Assembly (NCBI GenBank): GCA_036971475.1
Contig: JBAIZL010000002.1
Span: 1,391,113-1,455,112 of the forward strand
DNA from: Prosapia bicincta
Lineage: Eukaryota; Arthropoda; Insecta; Hemiptera; Cercopidae
Length of the DNA stretch: 64,000 nucleotides
Direction: 5' to 3'
Part shown: piece after piece, positions 49,001 to 60,640 of the stretch
Layout: each line of letters begins with the position of its first letter
Numbering within the stretch: the stretch's first letter is position 1
The notes under the pieces: generated by a model
The model's database searches: none
What the model saw: the letters and a program-made list of their open reading frames with translations, nothing else
What the model was told of the DNA's origin: nothing
Position numbers and translations under genes: made by a program

Positions 49001-52000
49001 CGTACCTAATACTTTCCTCTAAACGTTGTGTCACAAGCGATTCATTTATCTAATACGCTCCTCTTAGTGTTCCGTCAGAAGTGATTAACTTATCTAATAT
49101 GTTCCTCTAAACGTTGTGTCACAAGCGATTTATTAATCTAATACGTTCCTCTCAATGTTCCGTCAGAAGTGATCAACGTTCCTAATACGTTCATCTTAAC
49201 GTTATTCACAAGCGATAAACCTATCTAGCACGTTCCTCTAAACGTTGTGTCCCAAGCGATTTATTTATCTAATACGTTCCTCTCAGTGTTCCATCAGAAG
49301 TGATTAACGTACCTAATACGTTGCTCTAAACGTTGTGTCACAAGCGATTTATTAATCTAATACGTTCCTCTCAATGTTCCGTCAGAAGTGTTTAACGTAT
49401 CTAATACGTTCCTCTAAACGTTATGTCACAAGCGATTTATTTATCTAGTACGCTCCACTCAATGTTCCGTCAGAAGTGATCAACGTTCCAAATTCGTTCC
49501 GCTAAACGTTGTGTCAAAAGCGATTTATTTATCTAACACGCTCCTCTCAATGTTCCGTCAGAAGTGATTAACGTATCTAATACGATCATCTTAACGTTGT
49601 GTCACAAGCGATTTATTCATCTAACACGCTCCTCTCAGTGTTCCGTCAGAAGTGATTAACGTATCTAATACGATCATCTTAACGTTGTGTCACAAGCGAT
49701 TTATTCATCTAACACGCTCCTCTCAATGATCCGTCAGAAGTGATAAACCTATCTAGTACGTTCATCTAAACGTTGTGTCCCAAGCGATTTATTTATCTAA
49801 AACGCTCCTCTCAATGTTCCGTCAGAAGTGATTAAAGTATCTAATACGATCCTCTAAACGTTGTGTCACAAACGATTTATTTATCTAATACGCTCCTCTC
49901 AGTGTTCCGTCAGAAGTGATTAACGTATCTAATACGTTCCTCTAAACGTTGTGTCACAAGCGATTTATTTATCTAGTACGCTCCTCTCAATGTTCCGTCA
50001 GAAGTGATTAAAGTATCTAATACGATCCTCTAAACGTTGTGTCACAAACGATTTATTTATCTAATACGCTCCTCTCAGTGTTCCGTCAGAAGTGATTAAC
50101 GTATCTAATACGATCATCTTAACGTTGTGTCACAAGCGATTTATTCATCTAACACGCTCCTCTCAGTGTTCCGTCAGAAGTGATTAACGTATCTAATACG
50201 ATCATCTTAACGTTGTGTCACAAGCGATTTATTCATCTAACACGCTCCTCTCAATGATCCGTCAGAAGTGATAAACCTATCTAGTACGTTCATCTAAACG
50301 TTGTGTCCCAAGCGATTTATTTATCTAATACGCTCCTCTCAATGTTCCGTCAGAAGTGATTAAAGTATCTAATACGATCATTTTAACGTTGTGTCACAAG
50401 CGATAAACCTATCTAATACGTTCCTCTAAACGTTGTGTCCCAAGCGATTTATTCATCTAATACGCTCCTCTCAGTGTTCCGTCAGAAGTGATTAACGTAT
50501 CTAATACGTTCCTCTAAACGTTGTGTCACAAGCGATTTATTTATCTAGTACGCTCCTCTCCATGTTCCGTCAGAAGTGATTAACGTATCTAATACGTTCC
50601 TCTAAGCGTTGTGTCATAATCGATTTATTTATCTAATACGCTCCTCTCAGTGTTCCATCAGAAGTGATTAACGTACCTAATACGTTCCTCTAAACGTTGT
50701 GTCACAAGCGATTTATTAATCTAATACGTTCCTCTCAATGTTCCGTCAGAAGTGATTAACGTATCTAATACGTTCCTCTAAACATTGTGTCACAAGCGAT
50801 TTATTAATCTAATACGTTCCTTGCAATGTTCCGTCAGAAGTGATTAACGTATCTAATACGTTCCTCTAAACGTTGTGTCATAAGCGATTTATTTGTCGAA
50901 TACGCTCCTCTCAGTGTTTTATCAGAAGTGATTAACGTACCTAATACGTTCCTCTAAACGTTGTGTCACAAGCGATTTATTTATCTAGTACGCTCCACTC
51001 AATGTTCCGTCAGAAGTGATCAACGTTCCTAATACGTTCATCTTAACGTTATTCACAAGCGATAAACCTATCTAGTACGTTCCTCTAAACGTTCTGTCAC
51101 AAGCGATTTACTTATCTAGTACGCTCCACTCAATGTTCCGTCAGAAGTGATCAACGTTCCTAATACGTTCATCTTAACGTTATTCACAAGCGATAAACCT
51201 ATCTAGTACGTTCCTCTAAACGTTGAGTCCCAAGCGATTTATTTATCTAATACGCTCCTCTCAATGTTCCGTCAGAAGTGTTTAACGTATCTAATACGTT
51301 CCTCTAAACGTTGTGTCACAAGCGATTTATTTATCTAATACGCTCCTCTCAATGTTCCGTCAGAAGTGATTAACGTATCTAATACGTTCATCTTAACGTT
51401 GTGTCACAAGCGATTTATTTATCTAATACGCTCCTCTCAATGTTCCGTCAGAAGTGATTAACGTATCTAATACGTTGCTCTAAACGTTGTGTCACAAGCG
51501 ATTTATTCATCTAATACGCTCCTCTCAATGTTCCGTCAGAAGTGATTAACGTATCTAATACGTTCATCTTAACGTTGTGTCACAAGCGATTTATATATCT
51601 AATACGCTCCTCTCAATGTTCCGTCAGAAGTGATTAACGTATCTAATACGTTGCTCTAAACGTTGTGTCACAAGCGATTTATTTATCTAATACGCTCCTC
51701 TCAATATTCCGTCAGAAGTGATTAACGTATCTAACACGTTCATCTTAACGTTATTCACAAGCGATAAACCTATCTAGTACGTTCCTCTAAACGTTGTGTA
51801 ACAAGCAATTTATTTATCTAATACGCTCCTCTCAGTGTTTCATCAGAAGTGATTAACGAACCTAATACGTTCCTCTAAACGTTGTGTCACAAGCGATTTA
51901 TTTATCTAATACGCTCCTCTCAATGTTCCGTCAGAAGTGATTAACGTATCTAATACGTTCATCTTAACGTTGTGTCACAAGCGATTTATTTATCTAATAC

Positions 52001-52270
52001 GCTCCTCTCAATGTTCCGTCAGAAGTGATTAACGTATCTAATACGTTCCTCTAAACGTTGTGTCACAAGCGATTTATTTATCTAATACGCTCCTCTCAGT
52101 GTTCCATCAGAAGTGACTAACGTACCTAATACTTTCCTCTAAACGTTGTGTCACAAGCGATTCATTTATCTAATACGCTCCTCTTAGTGTTCCGTCAGAA
52201 GTGATTAACTTATCTAATATGTTCCTCTAAACGTTGTGTCACAAGCGATTTATTAATCTAATACGTTCCT
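46030..52270. repeat. higher-order repeat of the 88-bp satellite, 3,120-bp period, two copies
   Basis: Lines of sequence at 46081, 46921, 47101, 48121 and 48961 recur almost letter for letter at 49201, 50041, 50221, 51241 and 52081, always 3,120 bp later. Rare variants (ATGATCC, GTTATTCACAAG, CACGTTCATC) keep their order. Partial relatives lie at about 41500-42230 and 43390-44860. Confidence 0.9.
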
Positions 52271-55200
52271 CTCAATGTTCCGTCAGAAGTGTTTAATGTA
52301 TCTAATACGTTCCTCTAAACGTTGTGTCACAAGCGATTTATTTATCTAGTACGCTCCACTCAATGTTCCGTCACAAGTGATCAACGTTCCAAATACGTTC
52401 CTCTAAACGTTGTGTCCCAAGCGATTTATTTATCTAACACGCTCCTCTCAATGTTCCGTCAGAAGTGATTAACGTATCTAATACGATCATCTTAACGTTG
52501 TGTCACAAGCGATAAACCTATCTAATACGTTCCGCTAAACGTTGTGCCAAGCGATTTATTTATCTAATACGCTCCTCTCAGTGTTCCGTCAGAAGTGAAT
52601 AACGTATCTAATACGTTCCTCTAAACGTTGTGTCACAAGCGATTTATTTATCTAGTACGCTCATCTCCATGTTCCGTCAGAAGTGATTAACGTATCTAAT
52701 ACGTTCCTCTAAACGTTGTGTCATAATCGATTTATTTATCTAATACGCTCCTCTCAGTGTTCCATCAGAAGTGATTAACGTACCTAATACGTTCCTCTAA
52801 ACGTTGTGTCACAAGCGATTTATTAATCTAATACGTTCCTTTCAATGTTCCGTCAGAAGTGATTAACGTATCTAATACGTTCCTCTAAACGTTGTGTCAT
52901 AAGCGATTTATTTATCTAATACGCTCCTCTCAGTGTTCCATCAGAAGTGATTAACGTACCTAATACGTTCCTCTAAACGTTGTGTCACAAGCGATTTATT
53001 TATCTAGTACGCTCCACTCAATGTTCCGTCAGAAGTGATCAACGTTCCTAATACGTTCATCTTAACGTTATTCACAAGCGATAAACCTATCTAGCACGTT
53101 CCTCTAAACGTTGTGTCCCAAGCGATTTATTTATCTAACACGCTCCTCTCAATGTTCCGTCAGAAGTGATTAACGTATCTAATACGATCATCTTAACGTT
53201 GTGTCCCAAGCGATTTATTTATCTAATACGCTCCTCTCAGTGTTCCGTCAGAAGTGATTAACGTATCTAATACGTTCCTCTAAACGTTGTGTCACAAGCG
53301 ATTTATTTATCTAGTACGCTCCTCTCCATGTTCCATCAGAAGTGATTAACGTACCTAATACGTTCCTCTAAACGTTGTGTCACAAGCGATTTATTAATCT
53401 AATACGTTCCTCTCAATGTTCCGTCAGAAGTGATTAACGTATCTAATACGTTCCTCTAAACGTTGTGTCACAAGCGATTTATTAATCTAATACGTTCCTC
53501 TCAATGTTCCGTCAGAAGTGATTAACGTATCTAATACGTTCCTCTAAACGTTGTGTCATAAGCGATTTATTTATCTAATACGCTCCTCTCAGTGTTCCAT
53601 CAGAAGTGATTAACGTATCTAATACGTTCCTCTAAACGTTGTGTCATAAGCGATTTATTTATCTAATACGCTCCTCTCAGTGTTCCATCAGAAGTGATTA
53701 ACGTACCTAATACGTTCCTCTAAACGTTGTGTCACAAGCCATTTATTTATCTATTACGCTCGTCTCAATGTTCCGTCAGAAGTGATTAACGTATCTAATA
53801 CGTTCATCTTAACGTTGTGTCACAAGCGATTTATTTATCTAATACGCTCCTCTCAATGTTCCGTCAGAAGTGATTAACGTATCTAATACGTTCCTCTAAA
53901 CGTTGTGTCACAAGCGATTTATTTATCTAATACGCTCCTCTCAGTGTTCTATCAGAAGTGATTAACGTACCTAATACTTTCCTCTAAACGTTGTGTCACA
54001 AGCGATTCATTTATCTAATACGCTACTCTTAGTGTTCCGTCAGAAGTGATTAATGTACCTAATACGTTCCTCTAAACGTTGTGTCACAAGCGATTTATTT
54101 ATCTAATACTCTCCTCTCAATGTTCCGTCAGAAGTGATTAACGTATCTATTACGTTCCTCTATACGTTGTGTCACAAGCGATTTATTTATCTAATACGCT
54201 CCTCTCAGTGTTCCATCAGAAGTGATTAACGTATCTATTACGTTCCTCTAAACGTTGTGTCACAAGCGATTTATTTATCTAATACGCTCCTCTCAGTGTT
54301 CCATCAGAAGTGATTAACATACCTAATACGTTCCTCTAAACGTTGTATCACAAGCGATTTATTTATCTAATACGCTCCTCTCAGTGTTCCATCAGAAGTG
54401 ATTAACGTACCTAATACGTTCCTCTAAACGTTGTGTCACAAGCGATTCATTTATCTAATACGCTCCTCTTAGTGTTCCGTCAGAAGTGATTAACGTACCT
54501 AATACGTTCCTCTAAACGTTGTGTCACAAGCGTTTTATTTATCTAATACGCTCCTCTTAATGTTCCGTCAGAAGTGATTAACGTATCTATTACGTTCCTC
54601 TAAACGTTGTGTCACAAGCGATTTATTTATCTAATACGTTCCTCTCAATGTTCCGTCAGAAGTGTTTAACGTATCTAATACGATCATCTTAACGTTGTGT
54701 CACAAGCGATAAACCTATCTAATACGTTCCGCTAAACGTTGTGCCAAGCGATTTATTTATCTAATACGCTCCACTCAATGTTCCGTCAGAAGTGATCAAC
54801 GTTCCAAATACGTTCCTCTAAACGTTGTGTCCCAAGCGATTTATTTATCTAACACGCTCCTCTCAATGTTCCGTCAGAAGTGATTAACGTATCTAATACG
54901 ATCATCTTAACGTTGTGTCACAAGCGATAAACCTATCTAATACGTTCCGCTAAACGTTGTGCCAAGCGATTTATTTATCTAATACGCTCCTCTCAGTGTT
55001 CCGTCAGAAGTGAATAACGTATCTAATACGTTCCTCTAAACGTTGTGTCACAAGCGATTTATTTATCTAGTACGCTCATCTCCATGTTCCGTCAGAAGTG
55101 ATTAACGTACCTAATACGTTCCTCTAAACGTTGTGTCACAAGCGATTTATTTATCTAATACGCTCCTCTCAGTGTTCCATCAGAAGTGATTAACGTACCT

Positions 55201-56371
55201 AATACGTTCCTCTAAACGTTGTGTCACAAGCGATTTATTTATCTAATACGCTCCTCTTAGTGTTCCGTCAGAAGTGATTAACGTACCTAATACGTTCCTC
55301 TAAACGTTGTGTCACAAGCGATTCATTTATCTAATACGCTCCTCTTAGTGTTCCGTCAGAAGTGATTAACGTACCTAATACGTTCCTCTAAACGTTGTGT
55401 CACAAGCGATTTATTTATCTAATACGCTCCTCTCAGTGTTCCATCAGAAGTGATTAACGTACCTAATACGTTCCTCTAAACGTTGTGTCACAAGCGATTT
55501 ATTTATCTAATACGCTCCTCTTAGTGTTCCGTCAGAAGTGATTAACGTACCTAATACGTTCCTCTAAACGTTGTGTCACAAGCGATTCATTTATCTAATA
55601 CGCTCCTCTTAGTGTTCCGTCAGAAGTGATTAACGTACCTAATACGTTCCTCTAAACGTTGTGTCACAAGCGTTTTATTTATCTAATACGCTCCTCTTAA
55701 TGTTCCGTCAGAAGTGATTAACGTATCTATTACGTTCCTCTAAACGTTGTGTCACAAGCGATTTATTTATCTAATACGCTCCTCTCAGTGTTCCATCAGA
55801 AGTGATTAACGTACCTAATACGTTCCTCTAAACGTTGTGTCACAAGCGATTTATTTATCTAATACGCTCCTCTCAGTGTTCCATCAGAAGTGATTAACGT
55901 ACCTAATACGTTCCTCTAAACGTTGTGTCACAAGCGATTCATTTATCTAATACGCTTCTCTTAGTGTTCCGTCAGAAGTGATTAACGTACCTAATACGTT
56001 CCTCTAAACGTTGTGTCACAAGCGATTTATTTATCTAATACGCTCCTCTCAGTGTTCCATCAGAAGTGATTAACGTACCTAATACGTTCCTCTAAACGTT
56101 GTGTCACAAGCGATTTATTTATCTAATACGCTCCTCTTAGTGTTCCGTCAGAAGTGATTAACGTACCTAATACGTTCCTCTAAACGTTGTGTCACAAGCG
56201 ATTTATTTATCTAATACTCTCCTCTCAATGTTCCGTCAGAAGTGATTAACGTATCTATTACGTTCCTCTAAACGTTGTGTCACAAGCGATTCATTTATCT
56301 AATACGCTCCTCACAGTATTTCGTCAGAAGTGATTAACGTACCTAATACGTTCCTCTAAACGTTGTGTCCA

Positions 56372-57053
56372 AAACGTTATCCAAAATTTGAAATAACACT
56401 AATCTCGCTATCTCATTCACAATAATTATTTAATTAATATATAATTAATTATTAATATGTTTTTTGTTTGTTTAAAAAACGTCACTATGATATCCTATTT
56501 TTTGTTTTTATTTGAAAATATGTAAGCAATGTTTTTCACTGAAAACATAAATATTTGAGGCCTTGAGGGAAAAGGGTGAATATTGAGTTACGTCCAAGTA
56601 CAGTTCCAGCGGAATTTTTTAAAATTACCCATAGGCTCATGTTTTCTGGATTAACACTTCTATATTTTGTTATTAAAACAGATTTATAAATGCCAATATA
56701 TTTTACACATTTTATAGAAGTAAAATTTTTGTATCCATTTCGTAACTTAATAAGATTAACAGGTTGTTTGTCACTTTTTCTTAATAGACCGTTCAGTGTA
56801 TATGAACAAATTTCTTTTTACGTGAAGTTCCTTAAGTGACCAAACTCGTCTTGAAAACTATTAAGCAAATAGGTTGACCTAGACATCACAAGCTTTGGAT
56901 GATTGCTATTCCTAAAATGCTATCTAAATGTGCTGAAATAACTCTAGGAGAAATCCACCTACAATATTTGTACCAGTTATACTATAATCTGTCTAAGGAA
57001 ATTAAAAACATAACAATTCTTTTTAAACAATCGTTCACTATATTGGAAGATCT
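56372..57053. other. no gene seen
   Basis: AT-rich sequence between the 88-bp array and the 3' end of gene 4. Confidence 0.6.
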
Positions 57054-57059
57054 TTTAAT
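57054..57059 (-). terminator. possible polyadenylation signal of gene 4
   Basis: ATTAAA variant hexamer on the minus strand 28 nt below the stop codon. Confidence 0.35.
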
Positions 57060-57086
57060 TACATTTTTCTAACAACTATATATTGT

Positions 57087-57938
57087 TTATCTTCCTTTAC
57101 CGGAACCATATCCGGCACCATATCCAGAACCAGAGCCCCCTTTACCGGAACCAGCACCATACCCTTCACCGAATCCAGAACCTGAGCCTTCTTTACCGGA
57201 ACCAGCACCATACCCGGCACCATATCCAGAGCCAGAGCCTCCTTTACCGGAACCGGCACCATATCCGGCACCATATCCAGAGCCAGAGCCTCCTTTACCA
57301 GAGCCAGCACCAAAACCTTCACCGAATCCAGAACCTGAGCCTCCTTTACCGGAACCAGCACCATACCCGGCACCATATCCAGAGCCAGAACCTCCTTTAC
57401 CAGAGCCAGCACCAAAACCTTCACCGAATCCAGAACCTGAGCCTTCTTTACCGGATCCAGCACCATACCCGGCACCATATCCAGAACCAGAGCCTCCTTT
57501 ACCAGAGCCAGCACCAAAACCTTCACCGAATCCAGAACCTGAGCCTCCTTTACCGGATCCAGCACCATACCCGGCACCATATCCAGAGCCAGAGCCTCCT
57601 TTACCAGAGCCAGCACCAAAACCTTCACCGAATCCAGAACCTGAGCCTCCTTTACCGGAACCAGCACCAAACCCTTCACCATACCCAGAGCCAGAGCCTC
57701 CTTTACCAGAACCAGCTCCAAATCCTTCGCCAAATCCATTACCATAGTCTCCCAAACCAGCTCCATATCCGGAACCAAAGCCTTCTCCTTCGTCGTCACT
57801 TCCTGATCCGTAACCACTTCCATACCCCATTCCTACACCATCGCCTCCCGATCCTTTGCCATAACCAGCGCCATATCCGACACCTGATGATGCCTGGATG
57901 TTGGTAATGGAAGCTACTAAGAGAACGATAGCAAAACT
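57087..57938 (-). CDS. gene 4, exon 2: secreted (Gly-X)n protein, Lys-rich
   Basis: Encodes 283 residues; with exon 1 at 58424-58441 the protein is 289 aa. After a TTTAATTTTCAG acceptor in phase 0 it reads SFAIVLLVASITNIQAS, then SGVGYGAGYGKGSGGDGVGM. A GSGSDDEGEG acidic patch sits near residue 65. The rest is about 13 units of 17 residues in which two types alternate: a Phe type (GSGFGEGFGAGSGKG) and a Tyr type (GSGYGAGYGAGSGKG). This makes a 34-residue (102-bp) higher-order repeat. It ends GYGAGYGSGKGR-stop. Unlike gene 3, most units carry Lys-Gly instead of Lys-Glu/Asp, so the protein should be clearly basic apart from the acidic patch and Glu in the Phe units. An internal ATG at 57828-57830 is not the start: the frame is open up to the acceptor and includes the signal peptide. 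Probable extracellular structural protein. Confidence 0.87.
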   Translation of the reverse strand, partial: SFAIVLLVASITNIQASSGVGYGAGYGKGSGGDGVGMGYGSGYGSGSDDEGEGFGSGYGAGLGDYGNGFGEGFGAGSGKGGSGSGYGEGFGAGSGKGGSGSGFGEGFGAGSGKGGSGSGYGAGYGAGSGKGGSGSGFGEGFGAGSGKGGSGSGYGAGYGAGSGKEGSGSGFGEGFGAGSGKGGSGSGYGAGYGAGSGKGGSGSGFGEGFGAGSGKGGSGSGYGAGYGAGSGKGGSGSGYGAGYGAGSGKEGSGSGFGEGYGAGSGKGGSGSGYGAGYGSGKGR

Positions 57939-58265
57939 CTGAAAATTAAAATCTTGAAGTAATAGAATTCATAAGCAACCAATCAAATAGTTAGAACAAA
58001 AATAGTATTTGTCATTGAGGAAATTGTAATGGCGAATCGTAATAAAGAAATGCCATTATATCTAAAGATCGTGAAAGTAGTGCCATTTTTCATTTCTACT
58101 CAGATTTACGGAACAAGGCTCTTAAAAGAAAGACTGTAGATAAAAAAAACAAAAAAAATATGTTAGTTTCGCTTTAAAGTTATATGCATTTGCCTTATTG
58201 TTTTATTACAAGTAAAGATTAAAGAGTGCACAAAAATATAAACTTTCATATTTTCAGTTATTAAA

Positions 58266-58356
<91 letters not shown>

Positions 58357-58423
58357 GTGTTTGAGTTATACATTCTGCTATCTTACTATACAAAACGTTT
58401 TCTTAGATCCACACACCACTTAC
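57939..58423 (-). other. intron of gene 4 (485 bp)
   Basis: GTAAGT donor at 58418-58423 and TTTTCAG acceptor above 57938. It contains the CA/TA microsatellite at 58267-58352; nothing else recognised. Confidence 0.87.
58267..58352. repeat. (CA)n(TA)n microsatellite
   Basis: About 50 bp of CA followed by about 35 bp of TA, inside the gene 4 intron. Confidence 0.98.
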
Positions 58424-58441
58424 CAAAACTGCTTTAAACAT
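58424..58441 (-). CDS. gene 4, exon 1 (start codon exon)
   Basis: ATG TTT AAA GCA GTT TTG (MFKAVL), then a GTAAGT donor in phase 0. Joined to exon 2 it forms MFKAVL-SFAIVLLVASI, a classic signal peptide. The ATG is 25 nt below the initiator and 55 nt below TATAAAA. Confidence 0.88.
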
Positions 58442-58465
58442 CTTGAAGCTTTGAAGGCTTTTCAA

Positions 58466-58543
58466 TGATTTCTGACTCCGCCACTGCCATTTTATACTAA
58501 AGAGACTCCTGGAGGTTTGATTGAAGTGTTTAAAATTCGCTTA
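58466..58543 (-). promoter_or_regulatory. gene 4 promoter
   Basis: TATAAAATG with its TATAAAA at 58490-58496, and an initiator AATCATTG with its A at 58466 (30 bp). TAAGCGAATTTTAAAC at 58528-58543 is the shared motif, 32 bp above the TATA box. Confidence 0.82.
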
Positions 58544-59469
58544 CACCGATACCCTGAAAATGTGGCCTGATTTCTCACAATAACACATCTATTGTCTTGA
58601 TTGTTATCACGGATGTAAAAATTCATGTACGTAGATACAGCAGAAGATTGCCAAATAAATAAAAAAAGACAAAATGTAAAGAAAACCTGAAAATAAACTC
58701 CTCAAAAGATGTTGCAATTCAAAGTTTGTCTTACATCAAAAGAAAACAATCCATCACATCTGGTTTGTGACAAACGTCTGTGATAACAAGTCATTTGAGT
58801 AAATATACATTAGACAGTTAATATTTTCTTAAGACATACTTGGCATTTACTTTGATGAGTTGAATTAATTATTCATCTTCCGTCTGGTTAACAACTAAAC
58901 CTACTTTGCCTTTATATTTCTATTATAAAATCATATTCAAATATTTATTGGATGTTTTAAAACATAACTAAATTGAATTGAAACCTTAAGTTTATCTAAG
59001 ACGTTTTGTATGATTTCATATAAAAAGTTTAGAGAACTAAACCTTCATTCCGTTTTGGGTAAATTTCCTCTTTTCTTTTATAATTTTGCTTCTGTTATCT
59101 TGGGTATTTACTGGAAGTTATAACTCTATATCTCTATCTCTGTACACCAGTTTTCTGTTTATCAAATTGTGTTTCTTTTTGGAATTGTAATCGTTAACAT
59201 GCTGGTGAATTCAAGTTACGTATCAATGAGCTTCGGTGACTAACGAACAACTGGTACTTCGTGAAACGCTCTCGGATAGTGGACATTAGGACATGTATTT
59301 TTTAATACCTAGTGTTGTGCTAGGAAGGTAAGTCGGTATCAAGTGTTGCAGTTTCAAAAATGAGTCCAGTATTTGTTTATGAACTATAATCCCGTGTCAA
59401 CTGCAATGGTTTATTGTAACGTTGAACTATTTGTGCACGAATAAAACTATATAATTGGTATTTTAGTAT
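58544..59469. other. no gene seen
   Basis: AT-rich sequence upstream of gene 4, with nothing recognised on either strand. Confidence 0.55.
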
Positions 59470-59870
59470 AATTTTTTGTGTTTGATGTTATTTTTCTTTA
59501 TTTTTCGTTCTGCTTTTAATGAAACTACACTTTTAAATGGTAATTTTGCAAATAAATAAAGTAGGTTTTCATTTTTAAATACATAATTCGGCCACACGGG
59601 ATGGTAAGGGTAGGCCAGCAGCCTCTTCCAAAACGTAACAGGCCGTAGGGTGACACGCTGTTTTATAGAGAGCGCTGTGCCCTCAGGCTACTGGCTGAGC
59701 GACCCCTTATAACCCCGTGTCACCCATCCTGACCTGCAAATTAGTCATCTATTACGTATTTCAAAATGTAAACCTAATTTATTTATTCGCAAAATTAATT
59801 ATAAAATTATTACTGAAAGGAAAATAAAAATAAAAAATCGAACCAAACGCGAAACAATTTTATTAAGAAA
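59470..59870. mobile_element. foldback-like inverted-repeat element with GC-rich core
   Basis: The left arm 59542-59586 (AATTTTGCAAATAAATAAAG, then TAGGTTTTCATTTTTAAATA) is an imperfect reverse complement of the right arm 59752-59795. Weaker pairing continues outward to about 59470 and 59870. The core 59588-59745 is strikingly GC-rich against the AT-rich arms and is itself partly self-complementary (GGCCAGCAGCC against GGCTACTGGCTG). There is no coding capacity. Probably a MITE or foldback element; the ends and any target-site duplication were not resolved. Confidence 0.6.
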
Positions 59871-60087
59871 TCAACTTTATCTGGCTTAATATATTATTGA
59901 ATTATTATTTACATAGATAAAACTATAACGTTGATTTCTTATTCAAATAGTTTCGTCCTAGTATCACTTTTCTTTATGTTTTTGTTGTTTTCTTTTCATC
60001 GATACTAGAACTGTATTGATATGTTTGGGATTAAATAAATAGGGATTATTTGGGATTATTTTGCAATAAACGATAGATTAGTATAAC

Positions 60088-60300
60088 TGGCAGGCCGAGT
60101 GGTTCAGGTCGGTCGGAAGCTTGAGGGCACATCCCTCTTCTGAAACCTTACAGGTTCGCCTCCAACACCTCCCGATTTCTACAGTCACGCAAACTAAAAA
60201 CACTCGACTCTGTATATACTTCATTGAAGACTGAAGCTGGGGCTATTTACGGTCACCAAGCGCAGCAGTTCACAACAAACGTGACGGTATTAGGTCTTAA
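60088..60300 (+). mobile_element. tRNA-derived SINE
   Basis: The A-box-like GGCCGAGTGGTTCAGG at 60093 and the B-box-like GGTTCGCCTCC at 60153 are spaced as in Leu/Ser-type tRNA genes. The folded cloverleaf is poor, however, and a non-tRNA body follows (CACTCGACTCTG, GAAGCTGGGGCTATTTACGG). That is the layout of a tRNA-headed SINE. The 3' end is not clear. Confidence 0.65.
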
Positions 60301-60499
60301 AATTAACTTATACTATCTGGTAATTAGGAAATGTGTATTCGCTTTCCTACCTACATAACTTATTACCTCTAATTCTTACTGGGTTTCAAATAACTATTCT
60401 AGTAGAAATATTTGTTTCCAAAAATTAATATTTTGAAAAGTTTTAATATAAAATCCTACTTCAGTCAACAAAGAACGTTCTTATTGTATATTTACAACC

Positions 60500-60640
60500 A
60501 ATAAAGATAAAGTAACATAACCTAAGCGTTAAAACAGCTTTTCTACCACATAACCACTAACATAAAATTAGCTGCGTTGACAGCATAGTTGACTTTGGTA
60601 TTACGTTCAATAATGTTTTTAGTAGGTTTTAAATTAGTAA
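60500..60640 (-). mobile_element. interspersed repeat, partial copy
   Basis: AGTAACATAACCTAAGCGTT, then AAAACAG, and CATAAAATTAGCTG match the 23520-23600 part of copy 3 in the same orientation. Both ends are lost or diverged. Confidence 0.6.

Larger units (their letters stand above)
35431..56371. repeat. 88-bp satellite array (about 21 kb)
   Basis: About 237 head-to-tail units of 88 bp; for example CGTTGTGTCA occurs at 37061 and CGTTGTGTCA again at 37149. Each unit is two related 44-bp halves, starting AAGCGATTTATTTATCTAAT and AAGTGATTAACGTACCTAAT. Lone 44-bp insertions with AAGCGATAAACCTATCTA break the phase in places. The array starts just after the 162-bp array and ends at GTTGTGTCC near 56371. 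There is no open reading frame across it and no unique spacers. Confidence 0.97.

Noticed and set aside
35431..56371. CRISPR-like array
   Set aside because: Units are contiguous and similar along their whole length, with no unique spacers and no cas genes; the host is eukaryotic.
57083..57907. Plus-strand His/Gln/Asn-rich ORF opposite gene 4
   Set aside because: Antisense shadow of the glycine codons; no promoter or splice signals on that strand.
60088..60165. Genuine tRNA-Leu or tRNA-Ser gene
   Set aside because: A and B boxes are present but the stems do not pair properly and a SINE body follows.
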